Shown here in pieces: positions 33,613-44,862 of a stretch of DNA of 64,000 bases (positions are counted from its first letter, which is position 1; each line of letters begins with the position of its first letter). This DNA comes from Aphelenchoides besseyi (Eukaryota > Nematoda > Chromadorea > Rhabditida > Aphelenchoididae), in NCBI GenBank assembly GCA_024699855.1, contig JAMPIQ010000002.1, positions 1,364,001 to 1,428,000 of the forward strand. The letters are read 5' to 3'. The translations under genes were made by a program, and so were the position numbers. The notes beneath the pieces were generated by a model that saw only the letters and a list, made by a program, of their open reading frames with translations, did no database searches and had not been told where the DNA came from.

Positions 33613-35200
33613 TCATCCGAGAGCGGTCTGAAATGGCAATTGAAATCGGCGGCTGTGATCGGAACTCACCTTCTTAGCACGCAACTTGTCCTTTTTAGCC
33701 TTCTTGTTCAAACGATTCTCGGTACCGGCCATCGAAATGGGAGTTCCAGAGCGCGGACGTGGAAGTCCGGTGATGATCTCCAACTGATGCGCGATCTCGG
33801 CCATCGACATACGCTCATTTGGATCGACGGACCAGCAGCGCTGCACGATGTTGTGCATCTCCAGTGGAGTGCAACTGGGCAACGGCATGCGGTAGCCCTC
33901 TCGAACCTGAAAACAAGGAGAATCAGTTCGATCGAGTTGATCATTTCGCTTACTTTCATGCTGACCTCCGCGACAGTCATTCCCGGCTGAAATTGTAGAA
34001 ATCAGAATTGAAGGTCACAATTGAACTCACATATGGCTCGATACCGTTGGAAAAGATCTCCCAGCACCTGGAAGAATGAAGTGAACTTGGAGACCGGAAA
34101 CTCACATGATTCCGTAACTGAACACGTCGGTCTTTTGCGTGTAGATGGCCTGAGTGAGCGTTTCCTGTGCGAGCCATCGAATCGGAACACGACGATGCGG
34201 ATCCATTTTGTAGACGGTTCCTTCGCGAGTCAATCCAAAGTCGCTGATCTTGACCTTGTTGTCGCCGTACTGAAAACACGACTTTCATTCCTTTCATTTG
34301 AACTCACCAAACAATTGCGAGCAGCAATGTCCCGATGCAAAACGTTCTTCATGTGTAGATACTCGAGACCCCACGCTGCTCCGGTGCACAACTCCATCTT
34401 CTTCTGCGGAATGAGTTCTTCTTTCTGGAGATAGGTGTCCAAAGCACCGCATTCAACGAGTTCCATGACCACAAGAAGAGGTTCTTGTCCTGCGCCCACA
34501 CCGTAGAACTTCACAACATTTGGATGATCGAAGTGGCGCATCAAACGTGCCTAAATACAAGGTCGTCGTTTGTAGTTGTGCTACCCACTTCACGCATGAT
34601 TTCCTTGATTTGATCTTTGGTGAGGACCTCCAATTTCGCCATCATCTTGATCGCCACATCCACCTTCTGACCGTTCTTCAAACGCAACTTTCCCTTGTGC
34701 ACCTCACCAAAAGCTCCCTCGCCGAGTTTCTTCGTGCTTTCCACGTCGTCGTGCGACAACTCCCACGGTTGACGGAGAATTGGATTGCGCAAAATGACCT
34801 GATCGTTGGTCTTGCTCACCGAGTCGCCCTTGTGCAAATGATGGTTGATCATGTCGGGAATCGAGTTGAAAGACCAGCGTTCGATCGAGTACTTTCCACC
34901 ATGGTACTGGATAACGTAGTGCTTGATCTGAAACGAGCTCATCAGTCACTAAGCGTCCAATCGTGCAACCCACTCCGAGATCTTCTTTCTCCTGTTGCAC
35001 CATGATGGAGAGCACGAAAGCACGTGGTTGACCGGCGACCGGTTCCGTCGAACGAACAAGAAAGTCGCCATTGGAACGAAGCATCTCTTTGATGTCTTCA
35101 CGTGGAAGTAGACCTGAAAAAGAGTTCCATGAGCGGAGTGATTGGATTGAAGGAACTTACCGTGGTAATATTGTTCCTCAGCCAATTGTTTGTCGACCAT
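33613..35200 (-). CDS. SH2-domain non-receptor tyrosine kinase (Fer/SPE-8-like)
   Basis: The protein is about 435 residues. The SH2 domain opens QYYHGLLPREDIKEML and carries the phosphotyrosine-binding Arg in GDFLVRST. The kinase domain has LGEGAFGEV, the lysine in VDVAIKMM, the tyrosine-kinase catalytic loop HRDIAARN, DFGLTREG and PIRWLAQETL. A short basic tail (KKAKKDKLRAKK) ends at TGA 33613-33615. This SH2-kinase layout without an F-BAR domain is the expanded nematode Fer-like/SPE-8 group, largely sperm-expressed in C. elegans. I start at MVDKQLAEE because it lies directly before the SH2 domain; a Met 20 codons upstream (35260) is in frame. All catalytic residues present; about six small introns. 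Confidence 0.85.
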
Positions 35201-35645
35201 CGCAGAAAAATTGTGAACCAAAACCACTTTCGTTGAAGACGAACCAAATACGGAAGCCACTGGGAATGCGTGGGCTTTTTATAGCTATCAAAATTTGCAT
35301 AGAAATACGAATAACTGATTTCTGCGGACTCGTAAGTGGCTTGAATATGACAAGCAGCGTCATTGTTGATGTCCGATGAATATGATCTTGCCACTGTTTT
35401 TCGAACTCTTGCTCATTTCCGCGTGTTCAACTGCCGATAATCATTGGAATGATAATTGGGTTTCTGTGATTGAAAATAAGCGGTACTTTTATCTGATCTT
35501 CGTAGCAATCAGTTCAAATCTTCTAGTTCGATTTCTGTTTATTCTCCTCATTGTCTTGTTCACATTACCTGCTACTTCTGAATTGCCATTTGCTTTTATT
35601 AGTTGGCAGTTGAAGAACCGGAGAATACGAGTCAATGAGCAACAT
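35201..35645. other. No supported gene
   Basis: A hydrophobic plus-strand frame (35376 onward) could be degraded upstream sequence of the neprilysin remnant, but shows no HExxH zinc motif. Confidence 0.4.
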
Positions 35646-35990
35646 GTTATCGAATTGAAGTCATCTTTCGGGCCTATAAAACTTATCGAGAAGCTAATCC
35701 GACAATCAATGCGACGGTTCCCGGATACGATCAATACTCTCCGGAACAACAGTTTTTCATTTCGTTCGAAACAGTTAGTCAATTCTTAACTTCGGTGTTT
35801 ATTCATTCAATTTCAGATAATGTGCAGTTCACAAAGTGCCAAATATCTCGATGGTCATGTACTCGACAAAACTCGTTCTCTGCCCAAAAATGTTGTAAAC
35901 ACGGTTGTACGTTCCTACAAGGAGTTCGCTAATGCATTCAAATGCTCGCAGAATTCCCAAATGAATACTCAATATAGGCCTGTTATTTAG
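35646..35990 (+). pseudogene. C-terminal remnant of an M13 (neprilysin-like) metallopeptidase
   Basis: Two exons join in phase 0 across a 43-nt intron (GTTAGT...TTTCAG). The first reads AYKTYREANPTINATVPGYD and SPEQQFFISFET. The second reads KYLDGHVLDKTRSLPKNVV, SYKEFANAFKCSQNSQMN and ends at TAG 35988-35990. This is the end of M13 peptidases (xxQLFFxxFA, then xEFAxAFxCxxGSPMN). The usual WC after FFISF has become METCSS-like sequence, and the final CxVW is absent. No exon with HExxH or the ENxxD glutamate helix is visible upstream; the region runs directly into the kinase gene. I read it as a truncated copy. Confidence 0.65.
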
Positions 35991-36321
35991 GGATAATTTT
36001 GAATACAAAATAAAGTTAACAAGCATGGCACACAACTGTTTAAAGTTCGTTAACAATTTCAAGGATCTCATTGAAAAGATCGCAACTTTAGCGCCATTTC
36101 AATAATCAAAGACCTTTTATACGTTTCTTTCGACCTTAATCGATCAACAGAATTTCTGTTTGTGGTCGTCAAGTGAGTAAGCAGAATACAAGTCTTGCCG
36201 TTCCATAGAAATTTGTATCAACGAAGTTAATACGAAAAAGAACTTCATGTCATAAGTTACTGAACGCTGGAAGAATCTTCAAGTTCAAATATTTTCACTC
36301 GTACGACAATACGTTGGTCGA
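35991..36321. other. No gene recognised
   Basis: Upstream region of the receptor at 36322. Confidence 0.5.
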
Positions 36322-37348
36322 ATGGCTTCAAACACGACGACTTTCGTTTTGCCTCCCATCTATTTCTATCAATATGTTTTCCAGTTCACTTCATCGGCCT
36401 TCGCATTTTGCTCTCAATCGTCACTACTGTGGACTATCTTGAATGGAGGCTTGAATCGACAATTAAGTGCAAATCTACTGATCAATATTATTTACTGGGT
36501 TATTGCAACTTTCACAGTCATGATTCACTCGATGGTTATGGGACGTTTTGGTCATTCTGACGGTAAAACTTCAGCTTCTTGTCACTAATTGTTGTTTAGC
36601 TCTCTACATCTCTGGTCCATGGGCAACTTACTCCGCGGCTGTTCAAGCAGCAGCAACAACCGGTGTGGTTATCTCGGTTTTTTTCGTAATGGCAGAACGA
36701 TGGTATTCGTTGAGTTTCCCGAGTTTCTATGCGCAACAACTTCGTGCCTTCATGTGGCCATCACTTATTACAACAACGGGAGCCACACTAATCATTCTTC
36801 TCTTATTTTGTATCACCGAGCAGCCGGTTGCCGAAAAAACCAGTGAATTTTTATCCCCAAAAATCGATTCAATCTTCTTTCCAGATTGTCTCGGAACTTC
36901 GTGTGTTCTTTCCAAGTCCCGACTTGTTTACAGTTCAAGACCGAAGTTGATCTTCACGTTCTGCAATGTCTTTATGGCTACGGTCTTCTTTCGCAAATTG
37001 TCTGTTCATCAAGCTCGACAAACACATCAAACACACAACTTCAAACGCGTAAGAATCGAATCAGTTATTGAACAGAGTCTTTATTTGAAGGCGAATTCTG
37101 TTGCAATCGGAGCTATTTTCTGTGAAATGTTTTTGGGTTTTGTACCAACGATCTCATTCGCAATTCTAAGTGCTTTAAATGTTCCTTACGCGGCCGTTCT
37201 CGGACCATTCCAACCCACCTGTTGGACCATCAATGCCATTGTTACGGCGATCATATACCGTTTAGTACTCACTCGAAGAGCAAAAAACACGTCAATGATC
37301 ACCAATTCAAGTTCGATTATTCAAAGACGTTCAAATGTTTTTAAATAA
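36322..37348 (+). CDS. Seven-transmembrane chemoreceptor, copy 2
   Basis: The product of about 300 residues begins MASNTTTFVLPPIYFYQYVF. Segments correspond to copy 1 one by one: AFAFCSQSSLLWTIL, INIIYWVIATFTVMIHSMV, GVVISVFFVMAERWYSLSFP, then KLIFTFCNVFMATVFFRKLS, AIFCEMFLGFVPTISFAI and CWTINAIVTAIIYRLVLTRR. The intracellular motif after TM3 is AERWYSLSFP instead of DRIAILTWP. The post-TM2 intron here has a normal GT donor (GTAAAA). Two later introns are 42 nt, 3n and free of stops. Ends at TAA 37346-37348. Intact as read. Confidence 0.8.
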
Positions 37349-37442
37349 AGAAAATTGATGGTCACAAGATGATCTCTTTGACTGATCGTAGTTCAACGAG
37401 TTTATTCAAAGAAGTTTTCATTGATGCTCTAAAATCTACATT

Positions 37443-38452
37443 TCAATGGACAGTAGACATTAAAGTTCTAACGTTTGGTTGCTTGTTGGAGACAGTTGAG
37501 TTGAACGTCATTTTCTTCGTGAGCATCATGTGATAAAGAAAACCGTTCATGAGTCCATCTGTTGCTATGAGAACAATAAGATAAGGTCCAACAGCGCTGA
37601 AAACCGATTGTATTCTTTGTTCAATTCTCTTACATGAACTGGTTGTCTCCCAGGTAGGGGATAAACGCCCAAATAGAAAACGGTATGAAATTCAGTGCCA
37701 ATTCAGAAAAACAGGCGCACATTGCTACAATATTCGATTGTCGTAAGTTGTGTTGGCTCGTGAATTTTTGTCGTTGATGTTGAATTAACTTGAAAAAGAA
37801 AACAAACGAAAAGATCACCGTAAAAATTTCGGCGATGACTTTTGTCAGAGCAAGCGCAACTGATGAGAAAACCTTCAAGAAACAGTTGAATGTTTTGCAC
37901 GCTAAAACTTCGTATCTATTGTCTTCTCCTTGATTAACCAACTTGTTGCGGTGTTGCCCGGTAGCGTTTCAACGATTATAATACCGAAGAAGAGAAAGAA
38001 AGTTCCGATTAAGGTCGCTAAAATGGCCAAAAAAATGGAACGTCGCTGTTTGACTTGATAGCTAGTCGGCCAACATAAGATCGTGATACGTTCGAACAAA
38101 AGCCAAACGACCGTATACGAAGTGAACGTTCCAAATGAGTAGTGAAATAGCCCCGAGTAAAACGACCACGCAGCTGAATACGAATCTAAAAAGTGCTATT
38201 AGATTGAAGTAATGAATCCACTAGCCTGATAAATAGCCAACAAGGCCCAAATAGAAACCGTAGACAACACCGCTGAACGATGTTAATACCCAAGAGAAAA
38301 TATTCAGCAGTAATTGCGGTGACTATTGTTTTCTCAACGGCGTCGTAGAAACCTTCCAAATCGAATTCAAATCAAACCAAAAAGCAATTGCAAATACCAC
38401 AGTAATGTAAAGGTATTCGCTAAGGAGCAACGAACTCAACATGATTTTAAAC
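37443..38452 (-). pseudogene. Seven-transmembrane chemoreceptor, copy 3, nonsense-disrupted
   Basis: Same family: LLLSEYLYITVVFAIAFW, SWVLTSFSGVVYGFYLGLVG, LFERITILCWPTSYQVKQRR, FTVIFSFVFFFKLIQHQRQK and a C-terminal IATDGLMNGFLYHMMLTK. In TM1-TM2, after PLRKQ, the codon that is Leu in the copy at 51 kb is TAG (38333-38335), truncating the protein after about 45 residues. The following intron (38186-38225) begins GCTAGT, apparently from a GC donor. The rest of the frame is open to TGA 37443-37445, so the loss looks recent. Confidence 0.75.
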
Positions 38453-38949
38453 TAACTAATAAATTTTTCATTCGTCCCACCTAACCCCCTGATTGTAGAT
38501 CCAAAGCTACAAACCGTTGATGCCTCATGCCAACATCGTTGATTCCTATAACATCTCTAGACAATTCGACGGTTTGCCATCCTTAGTTCTCTCGTTTGCT
38601 TCATTACTCCATTAGCAATGAACCGGAATACAATCAATTTCGAGAGCAATTGTTATTTGAAAGGCTATCAGTTGAAATATAAATTCAACTGCAAATGACA
38701 ACTTGAGAGCTTGGTCGAGTTCAACAGAATGAAATGAACAACCATCTTTTAAACTGCAGCGTCTAAATGGTCGACTTTGTTCGTAGGTTTCTCAGTGAAT
38801 TGCACTGGAAATCGATTGTTGTAAACAGAAACCACGTTCAATAGTTGTTGTTCAGAATGACGCAGGAATGACAAATCGATCGGAAGATCGTTTTCTTTTC
38901 CGACTTTTCATTTTCGCGATTTCAATCGACAGTTTGGCAGCCGCTTTCA
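38453..38949. other. No gene recognised
   Basis: Upstream regions of the divergent copy 3 and AMPK beta genes. Confidence 0.5.
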
Positions 38950-39812
38950 ATGGGAAACACTCACATTGGACATCTTCATCATAAACGCAATCGCACGAGC
39001 GACATGATTTCTTCTTTGCCGTCTACTCCCGATGATCATGGACCCGTTCATATGCAATTGGACCGAGAGATCCAAGAAGACGAGTTCCCGGTGGTCTTCA
39101 GTTGGCCAAATTCAAACTCCAATTCTCAATCGGTGTTCCTTTCGGGCTCATGGGACGAATGGAAAACGAAGATTCCGCTCGTCAAATCGACATCCAATTT
39201 TTCGACGATCATCAACTTGAATCCCGGTTAGTTTCTTCGTTTTCAATACGTTCACTGTTGGAGTTTCAGGAACTTACGAGTACAAGTTTCTTGTCGACGG
39301 CAAATGGAAGCTCGACGCGACAAGTCCGAGAGTGGAGAAAGAAGATGGCGCAAACACTCACCGGATCACAATCGACGAAAGCGACTTTGAGGTGAAAAAG
39401 TCAATTGAATTCGTTTATTTGTTGCGTTTAGATTTGGACCGCTTTAGATCGCGACTTTGCTGCTTCGAATGCGGGACTTGGAATGCGAAATTTCGCGTTT
39501 CAAAAACAAAAGAGTGTCGACACTCCGAACGACCGTGAGATCGAAAAGCTTCTCGAATTCTCGCAAGATATTCCCGATGCTGAAGTCTATGCAACGGCCG
39601 CCGAACCACCAAGTTTGGCGCGAATCGGAATGAACTACAGTTTGAACGAAGAGACTCCGAACTCCGGTGATCCCAATCAGCTTGCGACTCCAAATCATGT
39701 GATGCTCAATCATCTCTACGCAATTTCTATTAAAGATGGAGTCATGGTTTTGAGTGCCACACATCGCCATCGTCGCAAATTTTGTACCACAATCTTCTAT
39801 CAACCTATTTAA
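38950..39812 (+). CDS. aakb: AMP-activated protein kinase beta subunit
   Basis: Three exons encode about 255 residues. MGNTHIGHLHHKRNR carries a Gly-2 N-myristoylation site. Residues 55-135 are the CBM48 glycogen-binding domain (VVFSWPN, VFLSGSWDEWKTKIPLVK, GTYEYKFLVDGKW). The C-terminal ASC domain ends with the near-invariant PNHVMLNHLYAISIKDGVMV then LSATHRHRRKF and TTIFYQPI. The subunit scaffolds the alpha and gamma subunits of the energy-sensing AMPK heterotrimer. Junctions: GTTAGT...TTTCAG and GTGAAA...GTTTAG. Complete and intact; a highly conserved gene placed among fast-evolving ones. The symbol follows C. elegans aakb; which paralogue is not decided. Confidence 0.92.
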
Positions 39813-39910
39813 TTTGTGTAGATACACTTTTCTTTTACAAATTCCTTCTGTGAGTTACTGTCAATCAACAGTTGAACCCACTTGAAAACCAATTGATAAG
39901 AGCACTGGAT

Positions 39911-40056
39911 TTGTTGATTTCAGTCGCGACAGAAAATTCCAATTGGTTCACTTGAACTTTGAATTTGGGTTCTGAACAAACAAGATCCAATTTCGACTCG
40001 CGACCAACTCTCACAGCTCTTCAAACAGACCTTGAGAGTGGTTTTCGACAACGATG
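39911..40056 (-). repeat. Inverted dispersed repeat, copy B
   Basis: Read on the minus strand this matches 30062-30216 with several short indels. The two copies face each other about 9.7 kb apart, flanking the receptor, F-box, kinase and AMPK genes. No terminal repeats or target duplications were visible. Confidence 0.75.
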
Positions 40057-40100
40057 GAATGTCAATATGAAAGTTTTTGTTTATCATGATTAGTAAAAGA

Positions 40101-41296
40101 TTACGAGTCGGTGGTTGTTCGAACGCTATTAGATTTCAAATCAAAACAGAAACACAAACTTTTAAGAGCATCAATCAAAGCTCTTCTGTAGCAGCTGATC
40201 AGTAACAGAGTCAAAGTCGAATTGGCAAACGGAAGCCATGAGTACATCAGGCAAACGGTTTCATCCAAAACCCAATCCTCGACCTTGAACATTTTCGTAG
40301 TGACGCGAACGAGAAGTGGCATACTGATCATAATTGCGGGAGCAACATTCTACAAAAGCAATAAGTTGAGTGTTAATAGAAACGTACTTTCAAATACAAA
40401 CTCATAGTAAATTCATGGAGCATTCGTTTCGCTTTCTTAAAAAAAGTTGCAGTTTGTTGTTTAAGCGAGAAACGGACAGAAACGCGAAAACAACGATCAT
40501 CAGGAGACTTGCGAAAATAATTGAGCGTCTGTAGTTCAGAATTAGATACCCCTAATAGTTACCCTAAACTAGCAATTGACGACCAATAGCTGCAGATGTA
40601 CTTTGACGTCGACAATCAAAATACTTCGCGAGTTGTGGGCTTTGAAAGTCCTACTTCCGAATTGATTGTCCGAACAATAAACGACTATCAATAAACCTGA
40701 AATACCACTCAACAAAACGGCCAAAGTGTACGTGCAGTAGAATCTCAATAAACTCGGTGGACTTCTTCTAAAACGCTAACAATTAGCCAAACACATAACA
40801 AAACAAAATCACGTCTTGATGAGTACGTATCGAAACCAAAACTCCAAAACGACGGCCGTACTTTCGGTAATACTAACCGCTACATAGTGACCAAATATGA
40901 CCCATTGGATGAGCGCCGGAGCATCGAAGCGATCGAAAACATCAGGCAAATTACCGCCCTCTGATCTTGGAAACTAAACAATCAAAATAATTGAAAATAA
41001 GTTTAGAACCTCACACTCGTAAACCAGAAGTCGATTATAAGCGTGGAATCAACAAAATTGCTTAACAAAAACCATAAGCTAAGTCGTGACTGTGAACTCA
41101 CAAAAAAGCAAAATTGTCTGAAACGGTTTGAGTAGAACTGGAGATTTAAACACAATCATGTAGAACAAGAAAATGTCGATAGTGAGGATAGAAAGTAGCT
41201 CGAAATTGCGCTAATGAAATGCAATCGACCAATAAACTTGGACTCATTTTGCCGATTGTCAACTTTGAAGTCAACGAAATTGTTGAACGTGGCCAT
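40101..41296 (-). pseudogene. Seven-transmembrane chemoreceptor of another family (Str/Srh superfamily-like), frame-disrupted
   Basis: From ATG 41296 (MATFNNFVDFK) the pieces read RNFELLSILTIDIFLFYMIV (TM1), SKSP-like FKSPVLLKPFQTILL, WVIFGHYVAVSITESTAVVL (TM3), FYCTYTLAVLLSGISGLLIV (TM4), IIFASLLMIVVFAFLSV (TM5), then KQQTATFFKKAKRMLHEF, MISMPLLVRV (TM6) and YSWLPFANSTLTLLLISCYR (TM7), ending at 40101. KPF after TM1 and NSxLTLLxISxYR are typical of Str/Srh-type receptors. TM5 and the following loop lie in different frames with no intron between them, and the TM1-TM2 junction is also off by one. I read it as a pseudogene. Confidence 0.6.
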
Positions 41297-41496
41297 TTTC
41301 TTGTGAAAAAACTTCTTAACTACAAGCACTTTTTACTGGAACGTAAGTATCTCTAGTGTCATTGAAATACACAAACGTAGAGCTTACGAGACGTTGTACA
41401 AAATTGGTTTTAAGAAACATGTAATGACTCGATATTCTTCATGAACCTTCTTTCTATTTTAGGATACAAAACTAGAGAGAGAGTGGGAAGTGAAAA

Positions 41497-42582
41497 ATGG
41501 CAATGTGGTCACGTATTTTCAGTTGTTTACACTTTAGAAGAATGTTGCCGCTATTCATCATCGTCGAATACGTTTATCAAGCGATCTTTCTTTTTCTAGC
41601 TTTCTGTTTGTATTTCAATTTGGTTTGGAAAGCTTGTGCATCCCGGCACGATCAACTTTCTAATTTGGTTATATTCAACGTCATTAGTTGGTTGTTCACT
41701 TCGTTTACGGGCATCATCTACGCATCCTACTTGGGTCTAGTTGGATATACATCAGGCAAGTTGGGTCCGCGAATCGGTTTGATGCAGAGATTTAGACAAG
41801 TATTCTGCTGCTTGGTTGTTCTGGACGGGTTTGTTTTATTCTTCGTCTAGCATATCGGCATCTTTTAGGTCGGTTACATGAACCATTTTTAATTAAACAC
41901 TTTTTTAGTGTAATGTGGTTGCTACTTGATCGAATTACTTGCTTGACGTGGCCAACCAATCATCCACTTCTACAAAAACGTTTCATTGTGGTTGCGATCT
42001 TCACATCACTAATAAGTACTTCCTTCTTTCTCATTGGTATCCCATTGCTGGAAACGTTACCGAACGACGTACCCACAGGTTAGTCGTGCAGAATTACTAA
42101 TGTAAAAAGAATTTAAAGACTGTAAAAGATTCACATGTTTGATGAAAGTTTATCCACCGGCTCTCCAATTTTTGCCAAAGATTATTGCCGGAACATTCAC
42201 TGTGACTTTTGCTTTTATATTTGCATTCAAATTAGCGAGACATCAACGACAACACATAGGAACACAAAGAAGTTTCCGAGAGGTATGATTGTTTTCAGAT
42301 GATTCATTGATATGTTTAGGCAAATCTGATTGCTATTGGAGCATGTTGCTCAGAACTGTTTTTGAATCTCATACCGTTTATTGCTAACATGCTTCTTTCG
42401 TTCATGGGTGTCAACCAATATAAGTAAGCTAAATTACATATAAACTATATTCGTTTAGTATCGCCGGTCAGTACCTGGCAGTTCTCATAGCTACAGATGC
42501 ACTTCTCAACGCTGTTATCTATCACTTTATGATCACAAATAGAAGGTCCCCAAATCGTAGAACAGGAATCAATAAAAACTGA
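41497..42582 (+). CDS. Seven-transmembrane chemoreceptor, copy 4
   Basis: About 310 residues: FIIVEYVYQAIFLFLAFC, SWLFTSFTGIIYASYLGLVG, DKYSAAWLFWTGLFYSSS, MWLLLDRITCLTWPTNHP, FTVTFAFIFAFKLARHQRQH, IGACCSELFLNLIPFIANM and LIATDALLNAVIYHFMI, then a short basic tail to TGA 42580-42582. The frame only connects if the post-TM2 intron (41756-41795) uses the GC donor GCAAGT, at the same place as in copy 1. Other introns are GT-AG. An unspliced reading ends early at 41850. Intact under this model. Confidence 0.75.
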
Positions 42583-42846
42583 AGACATTTAGATGTCAGG
42601 TTAAATTGCTTTATAAACAAGTTATGAACCGAAATCATTGACTGTAAAACTTCTTGTAATTGAAGGTCTTTCGTTTTCATTGTAAGTACGATTTGAAGGA
42701 AAAATATCTTAGATTAACGGAATTCATTGGCAAATGTAGATCTCATTCCTAAATAATCAAATGTTATCACGATTTCCTTCAATATGTTTATTTTACTGTT
42801 ACAGTGAAATGAAAACTGTGTAGTGCATTTTAACAGCAGGTAACAA

Positions 42847-44684
42847 CTAAATGACTCCCCACGTATTCGCAACTGTGTACCACTCCAATTGGCCCATAAA
42901 CACGCTTTTAGCCTCCCATTCACACGGTAGAAGACTGTAACATCGTTCCATCTTATTTTCGTATTGTTCTTTCCGACATCTTTCGATCGATTCTAAGACC
43001 TCGATCCCCACATTTAACCACTCTTTCGTGTCAACTAAACGGCGTAAACAACTACAATCTCTTCAACTCACCAACACCCGTGCGATCCGAATCCAAACGC
43101 CGCAAATAGTTTCGTTCCAGTCGATGAGCCCAAGATTCCAACTCACTTGACAACTCGGACTCTTGCCACAAAAAGATACTCGAATTCACTCTCCTGAACC
43201 GCAGAATGAGAAGTTTAAAGTCAAAAACAAACCGAAAGTGCAAAACCAGTGCATCGTGGACAGAAACGTTCAGATGAACGTAACTTGAATTCGTGACGCT
43301 CATCAGCTCAGTCTCTCGTCTCATGTGAATATCAAATCGTTTGACCTGAAACGCTAATCAGCATTCATTTAGAAAGCAAACAGACTCGTTCAGGAATGTA
43401 AATGTTTTTGGAGTAATAGTCTCGACGGAAAACCAGCTTCTCGAATTCGACTTCTCGAATCGCTCCGAAATTGAAATCAAACGGATGACCGATCTTGTCC
43501 CAATAGTTCTAAACAATAGAGAAAGAAATGATCAATCAACTCACTGGCACCTTGACTCTTCGACTCAAGAAGTTCAATGAGGCCATCGATGGATTTCGCT
43601 TCTCCATCCACTCAAGATAGTCGGTTAGATTTCGAGCCGAATTGACGTAGAACTGCAAACAAGAATAAGAAGTGAATGCGGAAGCTCACAATCTCGTCCA
43701 AATCAGATTGAGCCACGTACTGAACCTGGCCACTTAAACAGAGATATACGACGAGAGCAGTGAACCTACCGAGCACGATGCATGCAATCGAAGATCGCCA
43801 AAAATGCTTCTAATCGATACCACGACGAATTCGGATCGAAATGCTTCTGATACCATGTGTCTCTGGACGGCAACTTTGACCAATCGATCAATTCGATTTC
43901 TGCGTGACTATTCGCTTTGTAGAAATCGAAAACCCGTTGAACCTAAAGCTCACCATCAGTCTTCACGTCGAACCAAACCTCTTGACTATACGATTCCCGG
44001 TAAATGTAGAACTTTGTCGCTCCAGTGTCAAGCCAATACTCAAAGAACTGAATCAACTGCGGCCAATCGGCGTAAACGAAAATCGGTTGAACGCAAACTC
44101 CCAGTTTGTGTTTCTTCTTCTTCTTCGAGTTTGTTCGCACATCTCTTGAAAAGCAGTGTTAGATACCGACTGACTACTTACCGAATTCTCAGCGTGTATT
44201 CCTTTTGTTCTGTCGACAATCGAACAACAGAAATCTCTTTGTCAACGAGTTTAGAGTCTCGAATCGTTCCGACATAACCGGACAGCAAACACGGAGGACT
44301 GAATTTCGCCGGACACTCACCACTCCGTTGACATTGCACTTGGAGAACTTTTGGTTGAATTTTCCGACTGGATCCCATGGAATAGAAGATTTGAACACTA
44401 GAAAAAAGTCGAGAAGAAGTTCTAAGAACTCACTTGCTCTGATCGTTCTTCACAAGTGCAATTCGAATCTCGTCGTCTGACACTCGATAGCCACTGTAGA
44501 TGTAAATCTCGTCAGTTACATTCTGATTCGAGAGAGATTCTGAAAACCAAAAATCAACCAAAGTGAAAGAAAAACAACCTTTGGATCCATTTGAGAGCTT
44601 CTTGGTCAGCAACCCAAAGAACAAGAAAACGAAAAGAATAACCACCGGGTAAGCGGCGTATTTCCACCGAAAGTTTGAGCTCAT
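42847..44684 (-). CDS. GT92 (DUF23) family glycosyltransferase
   Basis: About 480 residues. The N-terminus MSSNFRWKYAAYPVVILFVF continues into one signal-anchor helix, so it is a type II Golgi enzyme. The domain shows GVCVQPIFVYADWPQLIQFF, then YWLDTGATKFYIYRESYSQE joined to VQRVFDFYKANSH, the ELIDW strand and LEAFLAIFDCMHRARGQVQY with the conserved Asp-Cys. The end is cysteine-bearing: MERCYSLLPCEWEAKS. In C. elegans this family (GALT-1) adds beta-1,4-galactose to core fucose. An in-frame TAG near 43933 is removed by a 36-nt intron (GTTTGG...CTTTAG), so it is not a nonsense mutation. About ten introns; ends at TAG 42847-42849. Confidence 0.85.
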
Positions 44685-44862
44685 TTTTGGTAAAACTTTT
44701 GATTCCCATGGAAACTGAAGGCTCTCACGAAACGGCTGTTTATCGCTACCGGCGATCTTCCTCTCGACATTCGCTCGGTGATCACTCCGCAATTCGATGA
44801 TAACAATCAAGGCAAACTTTGTTTTCGAGATTATGCAAATTTGATTCAATAGTCTTGTTCTC

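Noticed and set aside
36548..37348. One uninterrupted 266-codon exon in receptor copy 2
   Set aside because: The open frame spans two 42-nt introns that happen to be 3n and stop-free; splicing them improves the match to paralogues.
30838..42582. Nematode operon of receptors
   Set aside because: The genes lie on both strands, gaps exceed the roughly 100 bp typical of operons, and unrelated genes intervene.
43920..43945. In-frame TAG in the GT92 gene taken as a nonsense mutation
   Set aside because: A 36-nt GTTTGG...CTTTAG intron in phase 0 removes it and joins SYSQE to VQRVF, which is the expected family sequence.
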